Source: Aquificaceae bacterium (lineage in GTDB: Bacteria > Aquificota > Aquificia > Aquificales > Aquificaceae). Taken from it: a stretch of DNA of 12,911 nt. Position 1 is the stretch's first letter. Every line of letters begins with the position of its first letter. The notes beneath the pieces were generated by a model, which saw only the letters and a list, made by a program, of their open reading frames with translations, was not told the DNA's origin and ran no database searches. This document shows, piece by piece, positions 6,460 to 12,135 of this stretch. The stretch lies in contig WFYK01000213.1 of NCBI GenBank assembly GCA_015490105.1, positions 1-12,911 of the forward strand, in the 5' to 3' direction. The position numbers were made by a program, and so were the translations under genes.

Positions 6460-7162
6460 GAAGTTTTAACTCCTCTACTCGCTTTACCAAGCTATCCAAA
6501 CGCATGCCCCTGGATCCCTTCACCAGAATTATATTTTTATCCTTCGTCCACTTCAACACTTCCTTTAGGAGATCTTCTTTATTTTCCACCCACATACCCC
6601 TGCCTCCGGAACGTTTAAACTCCTCGAAAGCAAACTTAGAGAGCTTCCCGTAAAACAGTCCGTAATCTATACCCGCTTCCTTTATCCACTTTCCTGCCTT
6701 TGAGTGAAGCTCTTCTTCCTTTTCTCCCAGCTCGAGCATATCGCCCATTACTAAAACCTTCTTCCCCGCACAGTCGATAGCGGAAAGCGTTTTGAGGGCG
6801 TTCTTCAAAGAAAGAGGGTTCGAGTTGTAGCTGTCGTCTACAAGAGTAAAATCTTCAAACCTTATGAGGTTCATCCTTCCCGGAGGAGGCCTAAATTCAA
6901 GTAGTCTACCTTTGAAATCTCTTGGTTCCAATCCGAAAGCTTTGAGAACACAGAAGGAGGCACAGAGAGAGTCAACCAAACCTAAGTTTAGGGAAGGTAT
7001 CCTGTAAGTCTCTCCGTCAACGGTTATATCAAGCCCTTCCAAAGAGATCGAAACCCTATCCGCTTTTATTTTTCCTCCGTCTCCGAAGGTAAACACCTTA
7101 CCCTTTAAAGAATAGTAATCCAGCGCATAACGGGGAAGGACCGCCACATGATCTTCCTGCAT
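6446..7162 (-). CDS. murF: MurF C-terminal part (open frame after the frameshift)
   Basis: This frame carries the second half of MurF. It can be read as 238 residues from an internal ATG at 7162, but MurF homology continues upstream to about 7211, so that ATG is not a natural start. Visible motifs are DDSYNSNP (about residues 109-116; DxYNANP in the family), MGDMLELG (about 138-145) and VKGSRGM (about 215-221). The end overlaps the PilZ-domain gene by 14 nt, so translation of that gene may depend on ribosomes arriving from murF. Confidence 0.82.
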   Translation of the reverse strand: MQEDHVAVLPRYALDYYSLKGKVFTFGDGGKIKADRVSISLEGLDITVDGETYRIPSLNLGLVDSLCASFCVLKAFGLEPRDFKGRLLEFRPPPGRMNLIRFEDFTLVDDSYNSNPLSLKNALKTLSAIDCAGKKVLVMGDMLELGEKEEELHSKAGKWIKEAGIDYGLFYGKLSKFAFEEFKRSGGRGMWVENKEDLLKEVLKWTKDKNIILVKGSRGMRLDSLVKRVEELKLHEKT

Positions 7163-7191
7163 TTCGTTGAAGATTTCACCGTTGCCTTTTA

Positions 7192-7788
7192 TTACATTCT
7201 CGAGGCTACCGAGGTTTGGAGGTGCTCCTCTCCTAAAGCTGTAAGAACCCTGACCGACGGTTGCGCTAAGGCCCTCAGTTTTTCCACATCACCCAGCTGG
7301 CTTGCTCCCATTTCGAAAACCGCAACTTCTGGATTCTGTGGCATGTTGGCCAACACTAAGGGAAGTCCTATCTGTGAGTTTAGATTCCCTTCACTTTTGT
7401 AAGTTCTGTAGACACCGCTCAGAAGAAAATGTATGAGATCTTTGGTAGTTGTCTTCCCAGCTGATCCTACTACGCCTATAACCGTCCCTTTAAAGTTTTC
7501 CCTTTTAAAGCGGGCGATCCTCCTCAAAGCATCCAAAGGGTCGTTGACTACAAGGGCAAATTTTCCCTTAGGGACAGTTTTCGGAGGCCTACGACCTATT
7601 ACTCCGACCGCTCCTTTCGAAAAAGCCTCTTCCAAGAAGTCGTTGCCATCGAACCTACTTCCCTTAAGAGCAACGAAAACCTGACCTTCTTTTAAGGTCC
7701 TCGTGTCTATCGAAAAACTATTTGCGTAAACTTTTTTGTCTCCTAAAAGCTTCCCTCCCGTTATTTTTTCCAGATCACGAGCTCTCAT
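7192..7788 (-). CDS. murF: MurF N-terminal part (open frame before the frameshift)
   Basis: This 198-residue open frame holds the UDP-MurNAc-tripeptide-binding domain (about 1-100, with the SIDTRTLKEGQVFVALKG motif near 26-43) and the first half of the ATP-binding domain. The P-loop is GSAGKTTTK (108-116), followed by GNLNSQIGLP (134-143) and FEMGAS (158-163). Sequence agrees with MurF up to HLQT (189-192); the last six residues, SVASRM, are out-of-frame reading. Alone it lacks the rest of the central domain and the D-Ala-D-Ala-binding domain, so it would be inactive. Confidence 0.85.
   Translation of the reverse strand: MRARDLEKITGGKLLGDKKVYANSFSIDTRTLKEGQVFVALKGSRFDGNDFLEEAFSKGAVGVIGRRPPKTVPKGKFALVVNDPLDALRRIARFKRENFKGTVIGVVGSAGKTTTKDLIHFLLSGVYRTYKSEGNLNSQIGLPLVLANMPQNPEVAVFEMGASQLGDVEKLRALAQPSVRVLTALGEEHLQTSVASRM
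7208..7215. other. Frameshift point in murF (apparent 1-nt deletion)
   Basis: The plus strand reads ACCGAGGT. MurF homology needs ACCGAAGGT, which is ACC TTC GGT (Thr-Phe-Gly) on the coding strand. One A (coding-strand T) is therefore missing next to 7212. The change lies at the hinge between two perfectly conserved stretches. Confidence 0.85.
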
Positions 7789-8534
7789 TCTTTTAAAAAG
7801 CTTAACGCTTCCATGACCGCATAGTTAGTCAGATCCATATGCAAGGGTGTAACGGATACGTAGCCTTCCCTTACCGCACCGTAGTCGGTGTCCTCTTCTC
7901 CTTCCCAGCCGAACTCTTCCGCTGCTATCCAGTATAGAACCTCACCGTAGGGGGAGGTGTATCTGAATACCTTCTCCCTGTAGTTCCTCTTCCCTTGGCG
8001 TGTTATCTTTATCCCTTTGATTTCGTCTCTCCTTAGGTTCGGAACGTTTACATTAAGGTAGGTGTTTTCAGGAATTCCTCTTTCCAAAATTTTGCGTGCG
8101 ACCTTAACGCACCAGTGAGCGATGTCCTCAAACAGGAAATCTTCTCTACCGAAAGCGGAAAAAGCCACCGAAGGTATACCCAGGATACACCCTTCCATCG
8201 CTGCGGACACGGTCCCCGAATAGGTTATGTCTTCCGCAAGGTTAGGTCCCTTGTTTATACCGGCACACACTAAATCCGGCTTTTTGCCTTCCAAAATCAC
8301 GCGATAACCAAGATGAACACAATCCGCAGGTGTTCCGTCTACGACCACGTAGAAGTCCTTCTCCACCTGCCTCATCCTTAAAGGCATAGTGAATGTCAAG
8401 GAATGCCCGACACCGCTGAGATTCCTATCGGGAGCTACAACGATAACCCTACCCAAAGAGGAAAGAGCTTCCCTCAGGGCTATCAGACCTTCGGAGAAGT
8501 ATCCGTCATCGTTGGTAAGGAGTATGGTAGCCAT
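7785..8534 (-). CDS. surE: 5'/3'-nucleotidase SurE
   Basis: SurE is a metal-dependent nucleoside monophosphate phosphatase (5'/3'-nucleotidase, also exopolyphosphatase). The 249-residue product starts with the metal site LLTNDDG (Asp9, Asp10), then Ser40 in RNLSGVGHSLT and Asn94 in AGINKGPN, which complete the typical D-D-S-N metal set. The YSGTVSAAMEG motif (105-115) and the C-terminal TDYGAVREGYVSVTPLHMDLT region are standard. Length is typical. It begins directly after the stop of the upstream gene (TAAATG) and its own TGA overlaps the murF start by 4 nt, so it lies inside one co-transcribed unit. It is probably cytoplasmic and has no link to murF beyond the shared operon. Confidence 0.96.
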   Translation of the reverse strand: MATILLTNDDGYFSEGLIALREALSSLGRVIVVAPDRNLSGVGHSLTFTMPLRMRQVEKDFYVVVDGTPADCVHLGYRVILEGKKPDLVCAGINKGPNLAEDITYSGTVSAAMEGCILGIPSVAFSAFGREDFLFEDIAHWCVKVARKILERGIPENTYLNVNVPNLRRDEIKGIKITRQGKRNYREKVFRYTSPYGEVLYWIAAEEFGWEGEEDTDYGAVREGYVSVTPLHMDLTNYAVMEALSFLKE

Positions 8535-9044
8535 TTAATCTCTCAACATAAGGAGTCTACCGAGGGCTATAAAACTCAAGTAAGGTAGCTCTTTTCTTTT
8601 TGCGATCTCTTGGTAAATTTCCTGAGACTTTTCTGGGTTCCTTTCCTCAAGGATAAAGGCCCTCAATAGCTCAGAGGATATGTGGTTAAAACTATCTTTA
8701 TCTATAGACTCCAGTAAACTGAGGGCTTCTTCCTTTTTGCCTTTTTCGTATAGCATATATGCCCTTTTCTCCAAAGCGAGGGACCTCAGATCCTCGTCCT
8801 TAGCCAAAGTTTCGTCTATGTCTCCTTCCCCGGCTCTTAGGATAAGCTCGTAAACGGTTCCTCTTAGTTTTTTTAAGGCTTCCTCTTTTGAAAGTTTTCC
8901 TTCTCTGTATTCCGTATAAACTGAGGACATTTCCATGAGCTTCTGTTCCTTGTATTGAGAATAGTAGTGGAAAGAACCTACTACAACGGACAGAAGAAGA
9001 GCACCGAGTATTCCTAAGAGAACTTCTCGCGGAAGCGGTATCAT
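8535..9044 (-). CDS. Membrane-anchored TPR-like protein (YfgM-type layout)
   Basis: The 169-residue protein has one N-terminal membrane helix (about 8-25), a helical linker (HYYSQYKEQKLMEMSSVYTEY), and an all-helical domain with TPR-like helices (for example LALEKRAYMLYEKGKKEEALSLLES at about 88-112, split here only by position). The layout, a single anchor followed by a small TPR-like domain facing the periplasm, resembles YfgM and other TPR_21 proteins that act as chaperone or assembly partners. I do not see catalytic residues. The start overlaps the frr stop by 4 nt (ATGA) and the stop touches surE, so it is tied to translation of both neighbours. Function not established. Confidence 0.7.
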   Translation of the reverse strand: MIPLPREVLLGILGALLLSVVVGSFHYYSQYKEQKLMEMSSVYTEYREGKLSKEEALKKLRGTVYELILRAGEGDIDETLAKDEDLRSLALEKRAYMLYEKGKKEEALSLLESIDKDSFNHISSELLRAFILEERNPEKSQEIYQEIAKRKELPYLSFIALGRLLMLRD

Positions 9045-9595
9045 ACCGTCATTATCTCCTCTTCCTTGGCGCTCATTATCTTGTTAATTTCCTCTATATG
9101 AGCGTCGGTTATCTTTTGAAGCTTTTCAAGGGCTCGTTTTTTTTCATCTTCGGATACACCTTCAAGATCCTCTATCATTTCTTTCGCATCCCTCCTTAAG
9201 TTCCTTACCGCTATCCTCGCCTCTTCCGCGAGCTTGTGGACCATCCTAACCAGCTCTTTTCTCCTCTCTTCAGTAAGGGGCGGGAGGTTTATGCGTATTA
9301 TGTTCCCTTGTGTGTTGGGGACCAAGTTCAGTTCTTCTTGGATGGCCTTTTCTATGGCGGGAACCGCGTTAGCGTCCCAAACTTGGATCATTATCTGGGC
9401 GGGTTCGGGAATCGATATGGTTCCGAGCTGTTTTATAGGAACTTTAGATCCGTAGTAGTCTACCTTGATCTCCTCCACAAGAGCACTCGAGGCCCTTCCG
9501 GTTCTTATCCCCGCAACCTCACCCCTGAAATGCTCCACACTCTTTCTCATATCCTTGTCCGTTTCTTTTAGGATCTCCTCTATCTCTTGCACCAT
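9041..9595 (-). CDS. frr: Ribosome recycling factor
   Basis: RRF splits the post-termination ribosome together with EF-G. At 184 residues it has the normal length. The family signature GIRTGRASSALVEEIKVDYYG (from about residue 29) and LGTISIPEPAQIMIQVWD (58-75) are present, with the NTQGNIIRINLPPLTEERRKEL loop and the long C-terminal helices that make the tRNA-shaped domain. In many bacteria frr follows pyrH; here it follows sfsA with only 2 nt between them. The ATG at 9595 gives the expected N-terminal helix (VQEIEEILKE). Confidence 0.98.
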   Translation of the reverse strand: MVQEIEEILKETDKDMRKSVEHFRGEVAGIRTGRASSALVEEIKVDYYGSKVPIKQLGTISIPEPAQIMIQVWDANAVPAIEKAIQEELNLVPNTQGNIIRINLPPLTEERRKELVRMVHKLAEEARIAVRNLRRDAKEMIEDLEGVSEDEKKRALEKLQKITDAHIEEINKIMSAKEEEIMTV

Positions 9596-9597
9596 GG

Positions 9598-10254
9598 CTA
9601 TGAATATTTTACATCCACCTCCTCAACGATCTTTATACCCCTGAGATCTACCTCACAGAGAAAGGCCTTTACTTCAAGGCCCTCTCGGGAACCCCTCATT
9701 AACGTTTGGCTAAAGCGTCTATCTGTTTCCCAGTTAGGCGAGAAGGCTTTAGCGTCGGATCTTTGAATCACAAAATATACACCTACGCTGTATCTATCCT
9801 TGACCGCAAGTAGATCCTCTATGTGTTTTGTGCCCCGCAAGGTGGGGGCATCCGGAAAAAGTGCAACGCCGTTTTTAACTAAATTTACCGACTTTGTCTC
9901 CACGAGTTTTTCATCGTTTATAAGAAGGTCTATCCTGCTTTTTCCTACCTTTACCTCTTTCTTTAATCTTCCTGTAAAACCCTTTTCTCTTAGAAACTCT
10001 TCAACGAGAAGTGGAGGTATGTGGGAGTTCACGCAGACTAAGGAATCGGGGGTTTCTACGAGCAAAAGTTCGAAGGGAAGCTTTCCTGAGCTTTTCCGCG
10101 CAAGATACACCTTCGAGCCCTCTTTTAACAGTTCTGATAGTCTTCCCGTATTTCGTAAAAGTGCCTTCACCTTATCTTTTCCCAGCTTAACTTCACAGAC
10201 AAACCTGTTGATCCTTCTTATAAACGTTCCATCTATCAGGGTAGGGAAACGCAT
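9598..10254 (-). CDS. sfsA: SfsA family protein (nuclease-like fold)
   Basis: SfsA was named for stimulating sugar fermentation in E. coli; its biochemical role is still unsettled. The 218-residue product has the usual two parts: an N-terminal OB-like region with LLRNTGRLSELL (32-43) and a C-terminal nuclease-like core. The core shows SRIDLL (Asp109) and ETKSV (Glu119, Lys121), a PD-(D/E)xK-like set, followed by FPDAPTLRGTKH (133-144) and FVIQRSDAKAFSPNWETD (161-178), all conserved in the family. AAGGGAA shortly before the ATG can serve as ribosome site. It is the first gene of the long leftward unit and shares a 44-bp gap with flgM. Confidence 0.93.
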   Translation of the reverse strand: MRFPTLIDGTFIRRINRFVCEVKLGKDKVKALLRNTGRLSELLKEGSKVYLARKSSGKLPFELLLVETPDSLVCVNSHIPPLLVEEFLREKGFTGRLKKEVKVGKSRIDLLINDEKLVETKSVNLVKNGVALFPDAPTLRGTKHIEDLLAVKDRYSVGVYFVIQRSDAKAFSPNWETDRRFSQTLMRGSREGLEVKAFLCEVDLRGIKIVEEVDVKYS

Positions 10255-10261
10255 CTTCCCT

Positions 10262-10287
10262 TGAAAATTCTCTCACTTTGCCGATAA
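10262..10287 (+). promoter_or_regulatory. Sigma-28 (FliA-type) promoter of flgM
   Basis: GCCGATAA at 10280-10287 is an exact match to the sigma-28 -10 consensus. A weaker -35-like TGAAAATT (10262-10269, 5/8 to TAAAGTTT) stands 10 nt upstream; the usual spacer is 11. The start of transcription would fall at about 10294, only some 5 nt before the flgM ATG. FlgM genes are commonly under sigma-28 control. Confidence 0.72.
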
Positions 10288-10298
10288 TAATTAGTGAG
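10272..10298. repeat. Inverted repeat flanking the flgM -10
   Basis: CTCACT (10272-10277) and AGTGAG (10293-10298) form 6-bp perfect arms 15 bp apart, centred on the sigma-28 -10 element and ending directly before the flgM ATG. It may be an operator for flgM, sfsA or both, or a chance match. Confidence 0.3.
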
Positions 10299-10568
10299 AT
10301 GATCGACAAGGTGAATATAAACAGGCTTATTAATCAAGCTTTAACTTCGGAGAACAAGGTCAGGAAAAAGGAGGAGGTGTCTGAAACTCAATCCCCTCGT
10401 TCCGGTGACGTTGTGAACATTTCTCAAGAGGCGAGGGAGGTTTACTCTTCCGAGGGACTTCAAGATGTCTCCAACAAGGTGGCTCAGATAAGGGATCAGA
10501 TAGCCAACGGAAGCTACGTAGTTGACGCGGACAAGATAGTAGAAGGCTTTAAAAAGCTCTTCTTCTAA
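10299..10568 (+). CDS. flgM: Anti-sigma-28 factor FlgM
   Basis: FlgM holds sigma-28 (FliA) inactive until the flagellar hook is finished and FlgM is exported. The 89-residue product has the disordered, charged N-terminal half and the C-terminal sigma-binding helices: VVNISQEAREV (about 39-49), VSNKVAQIRDQIANGSY and VVDADKIVEGF, the family pattern of V-x-x-I-x-x-x-I-x-x-G-x-Y-x-V-D. I chose ATG 10299 over an in-frame TTG at 10278, because the TTG lies within the promoter -10 and the ATG gives the length and MxxxxxxxRLI start expected for Aquifex FlgM. No Shine-Dalgarno fits before it. It stands alone, divergent from sfsA and converging with the next gene (4-nt overlap of stops). It implies a flagellated organism. 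Confidence 0.87.
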   Translation: MIDKVNINRLINQALTSENKVRKKEEVSETQSPRSGDVVNISQEAREVYSSEGLQDVSNKVAQIRDQIANGSYVVDADKIVEGFKKLFF

Positions 10569-10828
10569 ATCTGCTCAAAGAGAACGTCCAAGACTTGGGC
10601 TAAGATATCTATCTCCCAGTTTTGGTAGTTCTCCGACCTGTTTACCACCGAAACTATTCCGAGAGCCTCAAAGTAAAGTATCACCTTAGCGAGGTGAACA
10701 AGCCCGCATATGCGGGCGGACTTCATCTCCCTTATTCTCACGCGGGGTATGGGTTTGTCCGACTCCCTGAATATGTCAAGAAGCTCCTGCTTCGTGTGGT
10801 AATAGAGGCTCTCAAAGTCGCAGGACAT
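10565..10828 (-). CDS. Small protein of unknown function, winged-helix-like pattern
   Basis: I do not recognise this 87-residue protein. The helix-rich start (ESLYYHTKQELLDIFRES), a PxPRVRIREM turn, a second helix set (GLVHLAKVILYFEALGIVSVVNR) and a short WEIDIL strand near the end are compatible with a winged-helix domain, but no family motif confirms DNA binding. Codon use (AGG, ATA, GAG) matches neighbouring genes, which supports coding. No Shine-Dalgarno is clear before the ATG. It lies 24 nt after the FecR-domain gene on the same strand and its stop overlaps the flgM stop by 4 nt. Two palindromes fall inside it (10681-10717). Confidence 0.6.
   Translation of the reverse strand: MSCDFESLYYHTKQELLDIFRESDKPIPRVRIREMKSARICGLVHLAKVILYFEALGIVSVVNRSENYQNWEIDILAQVLDVLFEQI
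10681..10717. repeat. Two adjacent palindromes inside the small unknown gene
   Basis: TCACCT-TAGCG-AGGTGA (10681-10697) is followed 4 nt later by the perfect 16-bp palindrome GCCCGCATATGCGGGC (10702-10717). Both lie in coding sequence. They could form two consecutive RNA hairpins on either strand. Confidence 0.5.
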
Positions 10829-10852
10829 GGCAATAAGGTTATCACAAAAGTA

Positions 10853-11563
10853 TCAAAAGGCATCCAAGAGTTTAAACTCCTCCTCAACGTATGCGGGAAG
10901 GTCAACCTCCCTCACAAAGCCGTCCTCGATAACCACCGCCATGGTCCCTTCCATGTAGAACTCTTTTACAAATTCGTAAAATTCTTTCTCGACTTGCTTT
11001 TTAAACCCTTCATAGGCTTTTTCCTCTTCACGCATGCCCTCCTCTATCTGCCTTTTGAACTCCTCAAAGTCTTCAGCCACCTCTTCCTTCAGCTTTTTAA
11101 AGCCTCCTTCCAAGCTCTCCACTTTAAGAGATCCTTCCCTCAAAAATATCCCTATTCTCTCTCCTTCCGCGGAAACCAAGAACTCCGTTCCTTTGACCCC
11201 TATGATCACGGATCTGACCCTTATTTTTAGACCTTTCCCGGCTTCCCTTTTTGCTATACGAAAGACCGCCCTTCCTTCTCCCATGCTGAGCTTTTCTAAG
11301 CCCTCAACGTAAAGGAGTGAGTTCTCCATAACCACTATCTTTCCCACACCCTTCAGTTTCACAAAAGCCATAGATCGGAAATCCGTTCTGAGTCTATCCC
11401 CCACGGTGAGATCTTGGGGAGGCTCTTTTACCGTCAGACCCCTAAGCTTTCCGGGCTTGTAGATCTTCACGCGACCTTTCACGTCAACAATTTGACCCGC
11501 TTTCTCTTGACCAAGAGCGAACGCAAAGAAAGCTAAGAAGAAAATCAGAGCCAGCACCCTCAT
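10853..11563 (-). CDS. Secreted FecR-domain protein with coiled-coil tail
   Basis: Residues 1-18 are a signal peptide (MRVLALIFFLAFFAFALG, cleavage near the Gly-Gln). The mature part begins with a FecR-type beta domain (about 22-150): GQIVDVKGRVKIY, LTVGDRLRTDFRSMAFVKL, IVVMENSLLYVE and VRSVIIGVKGTEFLV are characteristic. A highly charged helical stretch (about 155-205) that should form a coiled coil follows, then a short strand region (MAVVIEDGFVREVDLP). Classical FecR has a cytoplasmic anti-sigma part and a membrane helix; both are missing, and no sigma factor lies nearby, so this is a periplasmic or surface FecR-domain protein of unknown role. I start at 11563, where ATG overlaps the ubiX stop (ATGA) and AGGAGGGG (11569-11576) lies 5 nt upstream; an in-frame ATG at 11581 precedes that site. 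Confidence 0.88.
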   Translation of the reverse strand: MRVLALIFFLAFFAFALGQEKAGQIVDVKGRVKIYKPGKLRGLTVKEPPQDLTVGDRLRTDFRSMAFVKLKGVGKIVVMENSLLYVEGLEKLSMGEGRAVFRIAKREAGKGLKIRVRSVIIGVKGTEFLVSAEGERIGIFLREGSLKVESLEGGFKKLKEEVAEDFEEFKRQIEEGMREEEKAYEGFKKQVEKEFYEFVKEFYMEGTMAVVIEDGFVREVDLPAYVEEEFKLLDAF

Positions 11564-12135
11564 AACCGCCCCTCCTTCCATCTTTTGAAAAGGCTGTGAT
11601 CAAGGCCTACCTGATCGAGAACCTTCCCTACAACGAAGTTAATTAGATCATCTACCGTTTTGGGGCCGTGGTAAAAGGCAGGGCTCGCCGGAACTATAAC
11701 CGCCCCCGCTTTCGTGAGTTTGACCATGTTTTCGAGGTGAATTAAAGAGTAAGGAGCTTCCCTTACTACCATAACCAACTTCACCCTCTCTTTTAAGGCT
11801 ACTTCACAAACCCTGTGGATCAAGTTAATATTCACACCCCCCGCAACGCATCCGAGTGTTCCGGTAGAACATGGAATTACAAAAACCGCTTCATAGAGCT
11901 TCAGAGTAGAACCGCTCGCTATAGGAGCGGTGAAGTCTTTCTCGTTCCAGAACCTTGCTCTCGGAAACCTTTTCTCCAAATCCTCCTGAACCAATCCCAA
12001 TTCCTCTTTGAGGACAACCTTTGCGGTAGAGGAGATCACAACGTCCAGATCAAACTCAGGGTGGAGAACTTCAAGAGTCCTAACGCCGTAAATTACTCCG
12101 CTCGCTCCCGTTATACACAGAACAAATTTTTTCAT
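11560..12135 (-). CDS. ubiX: Flavin prenyltransferase UbiX
   Basis: UbiX joins a dimethylallyl group to FMN, making the prenylated flavin used by UbiD-type decarboxylases. The 191-residue product has the family motifs: TGASGVIYGVR (9-19), SSTAK (35-39), IPCSTGTLGCVAGGVNINLIHR (from 87), REAPYSLIHLENM (125-137) and PASPAFYHGPKT (149-160). Length is normal. It lies between moaC and the FecR-domain gene, overlapping each by 4 nt (ATGA), so all are in one transcript. No ubiD is in this window. In such organisms it could serve quinone synthesis (the futalosine-independent or UbiD-like steps) or other decarboxylations. Confidence 0.95.
   Translation of the reverse strand: MKKFVLCITGASGVIYGVRTLEVLHPEFDLDVVISSTAKVVLKEELGLVQEDLEKRFPRARFWNEKDFTAPIASGSTLKLYEAVFVIPCSTGTLGCVAGGVNINLIHRVCEVALKERVKLVMVVREAPYSLIHLENMVKLTKAGAVIVPASPAFYHGPKTVDDLINFVVGKVLDQVGLDHSLFKRWKEGRL

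Larger units (their letters stand above)
6446..7788 (-). pseudogene. murF: murF (UDP-MurNAc-tripeptide--D-Ala-D-Ala ligase), interrupted by a 1-nt frameshift
   Basis: MurF makes the cytoplasmic pentapeptide precursor of peptidoglycan by ATP-dependent joining of D-Ala-D-Ala. Two open frames together give a complete MurF of about 447 residues. After HLQT the upstream frame goes TSVASRM-stop, while the -1 frame reads GSLENVIKGNGEIFNEMQEDH, the family's expected continuation. One extra T on the coding strand would give HLQTFGSLEN, so a single-base deletion at about 7212 explains everything. No slippery heptamer is present. Since murF is normally essential and both halves are clean, an error in the sequence is more likely than true decay. 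The start ATG overlaps the surE stop by 4 nt. Confidence 0.9.

Noticed and set aside
7195..7225. Programmed -1 ribosomal frameshift in murF
   Set aside because: No X-XXY-YYZ slippery heptamer or obvious downstream structure; adding one T restores the conserved Phe exactly, which points to a deletion.
9800..10264. Plus-strand open frame of 154 codons
   Set aside because: It is antisense to sfsA, Ser/Phe-rich, with no recognisable motif.
10278..10298. TTG start for flgM, giving a 96-residue protein
   Set aside because: The TTG lies directly on the sigma-28 -10 element and would not be in the RNA; ATG 10299 gives the expected FlgM N-terminus and length.
10622..11230. Plus-strand open frame of 202 codons
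   Set aside because: It is the antisense of the FecR-domain gene and the small gene; composition is unnatural and it has no motif or ribosome site.
11564..11581. ATG at 11581 as the start of the FecR-domain protein
   Set aside because: It overlaps the strong Shine-Dalgarno AGGAGGGG that serves ATG 11563, and the signal peptide begins properly at 11563.
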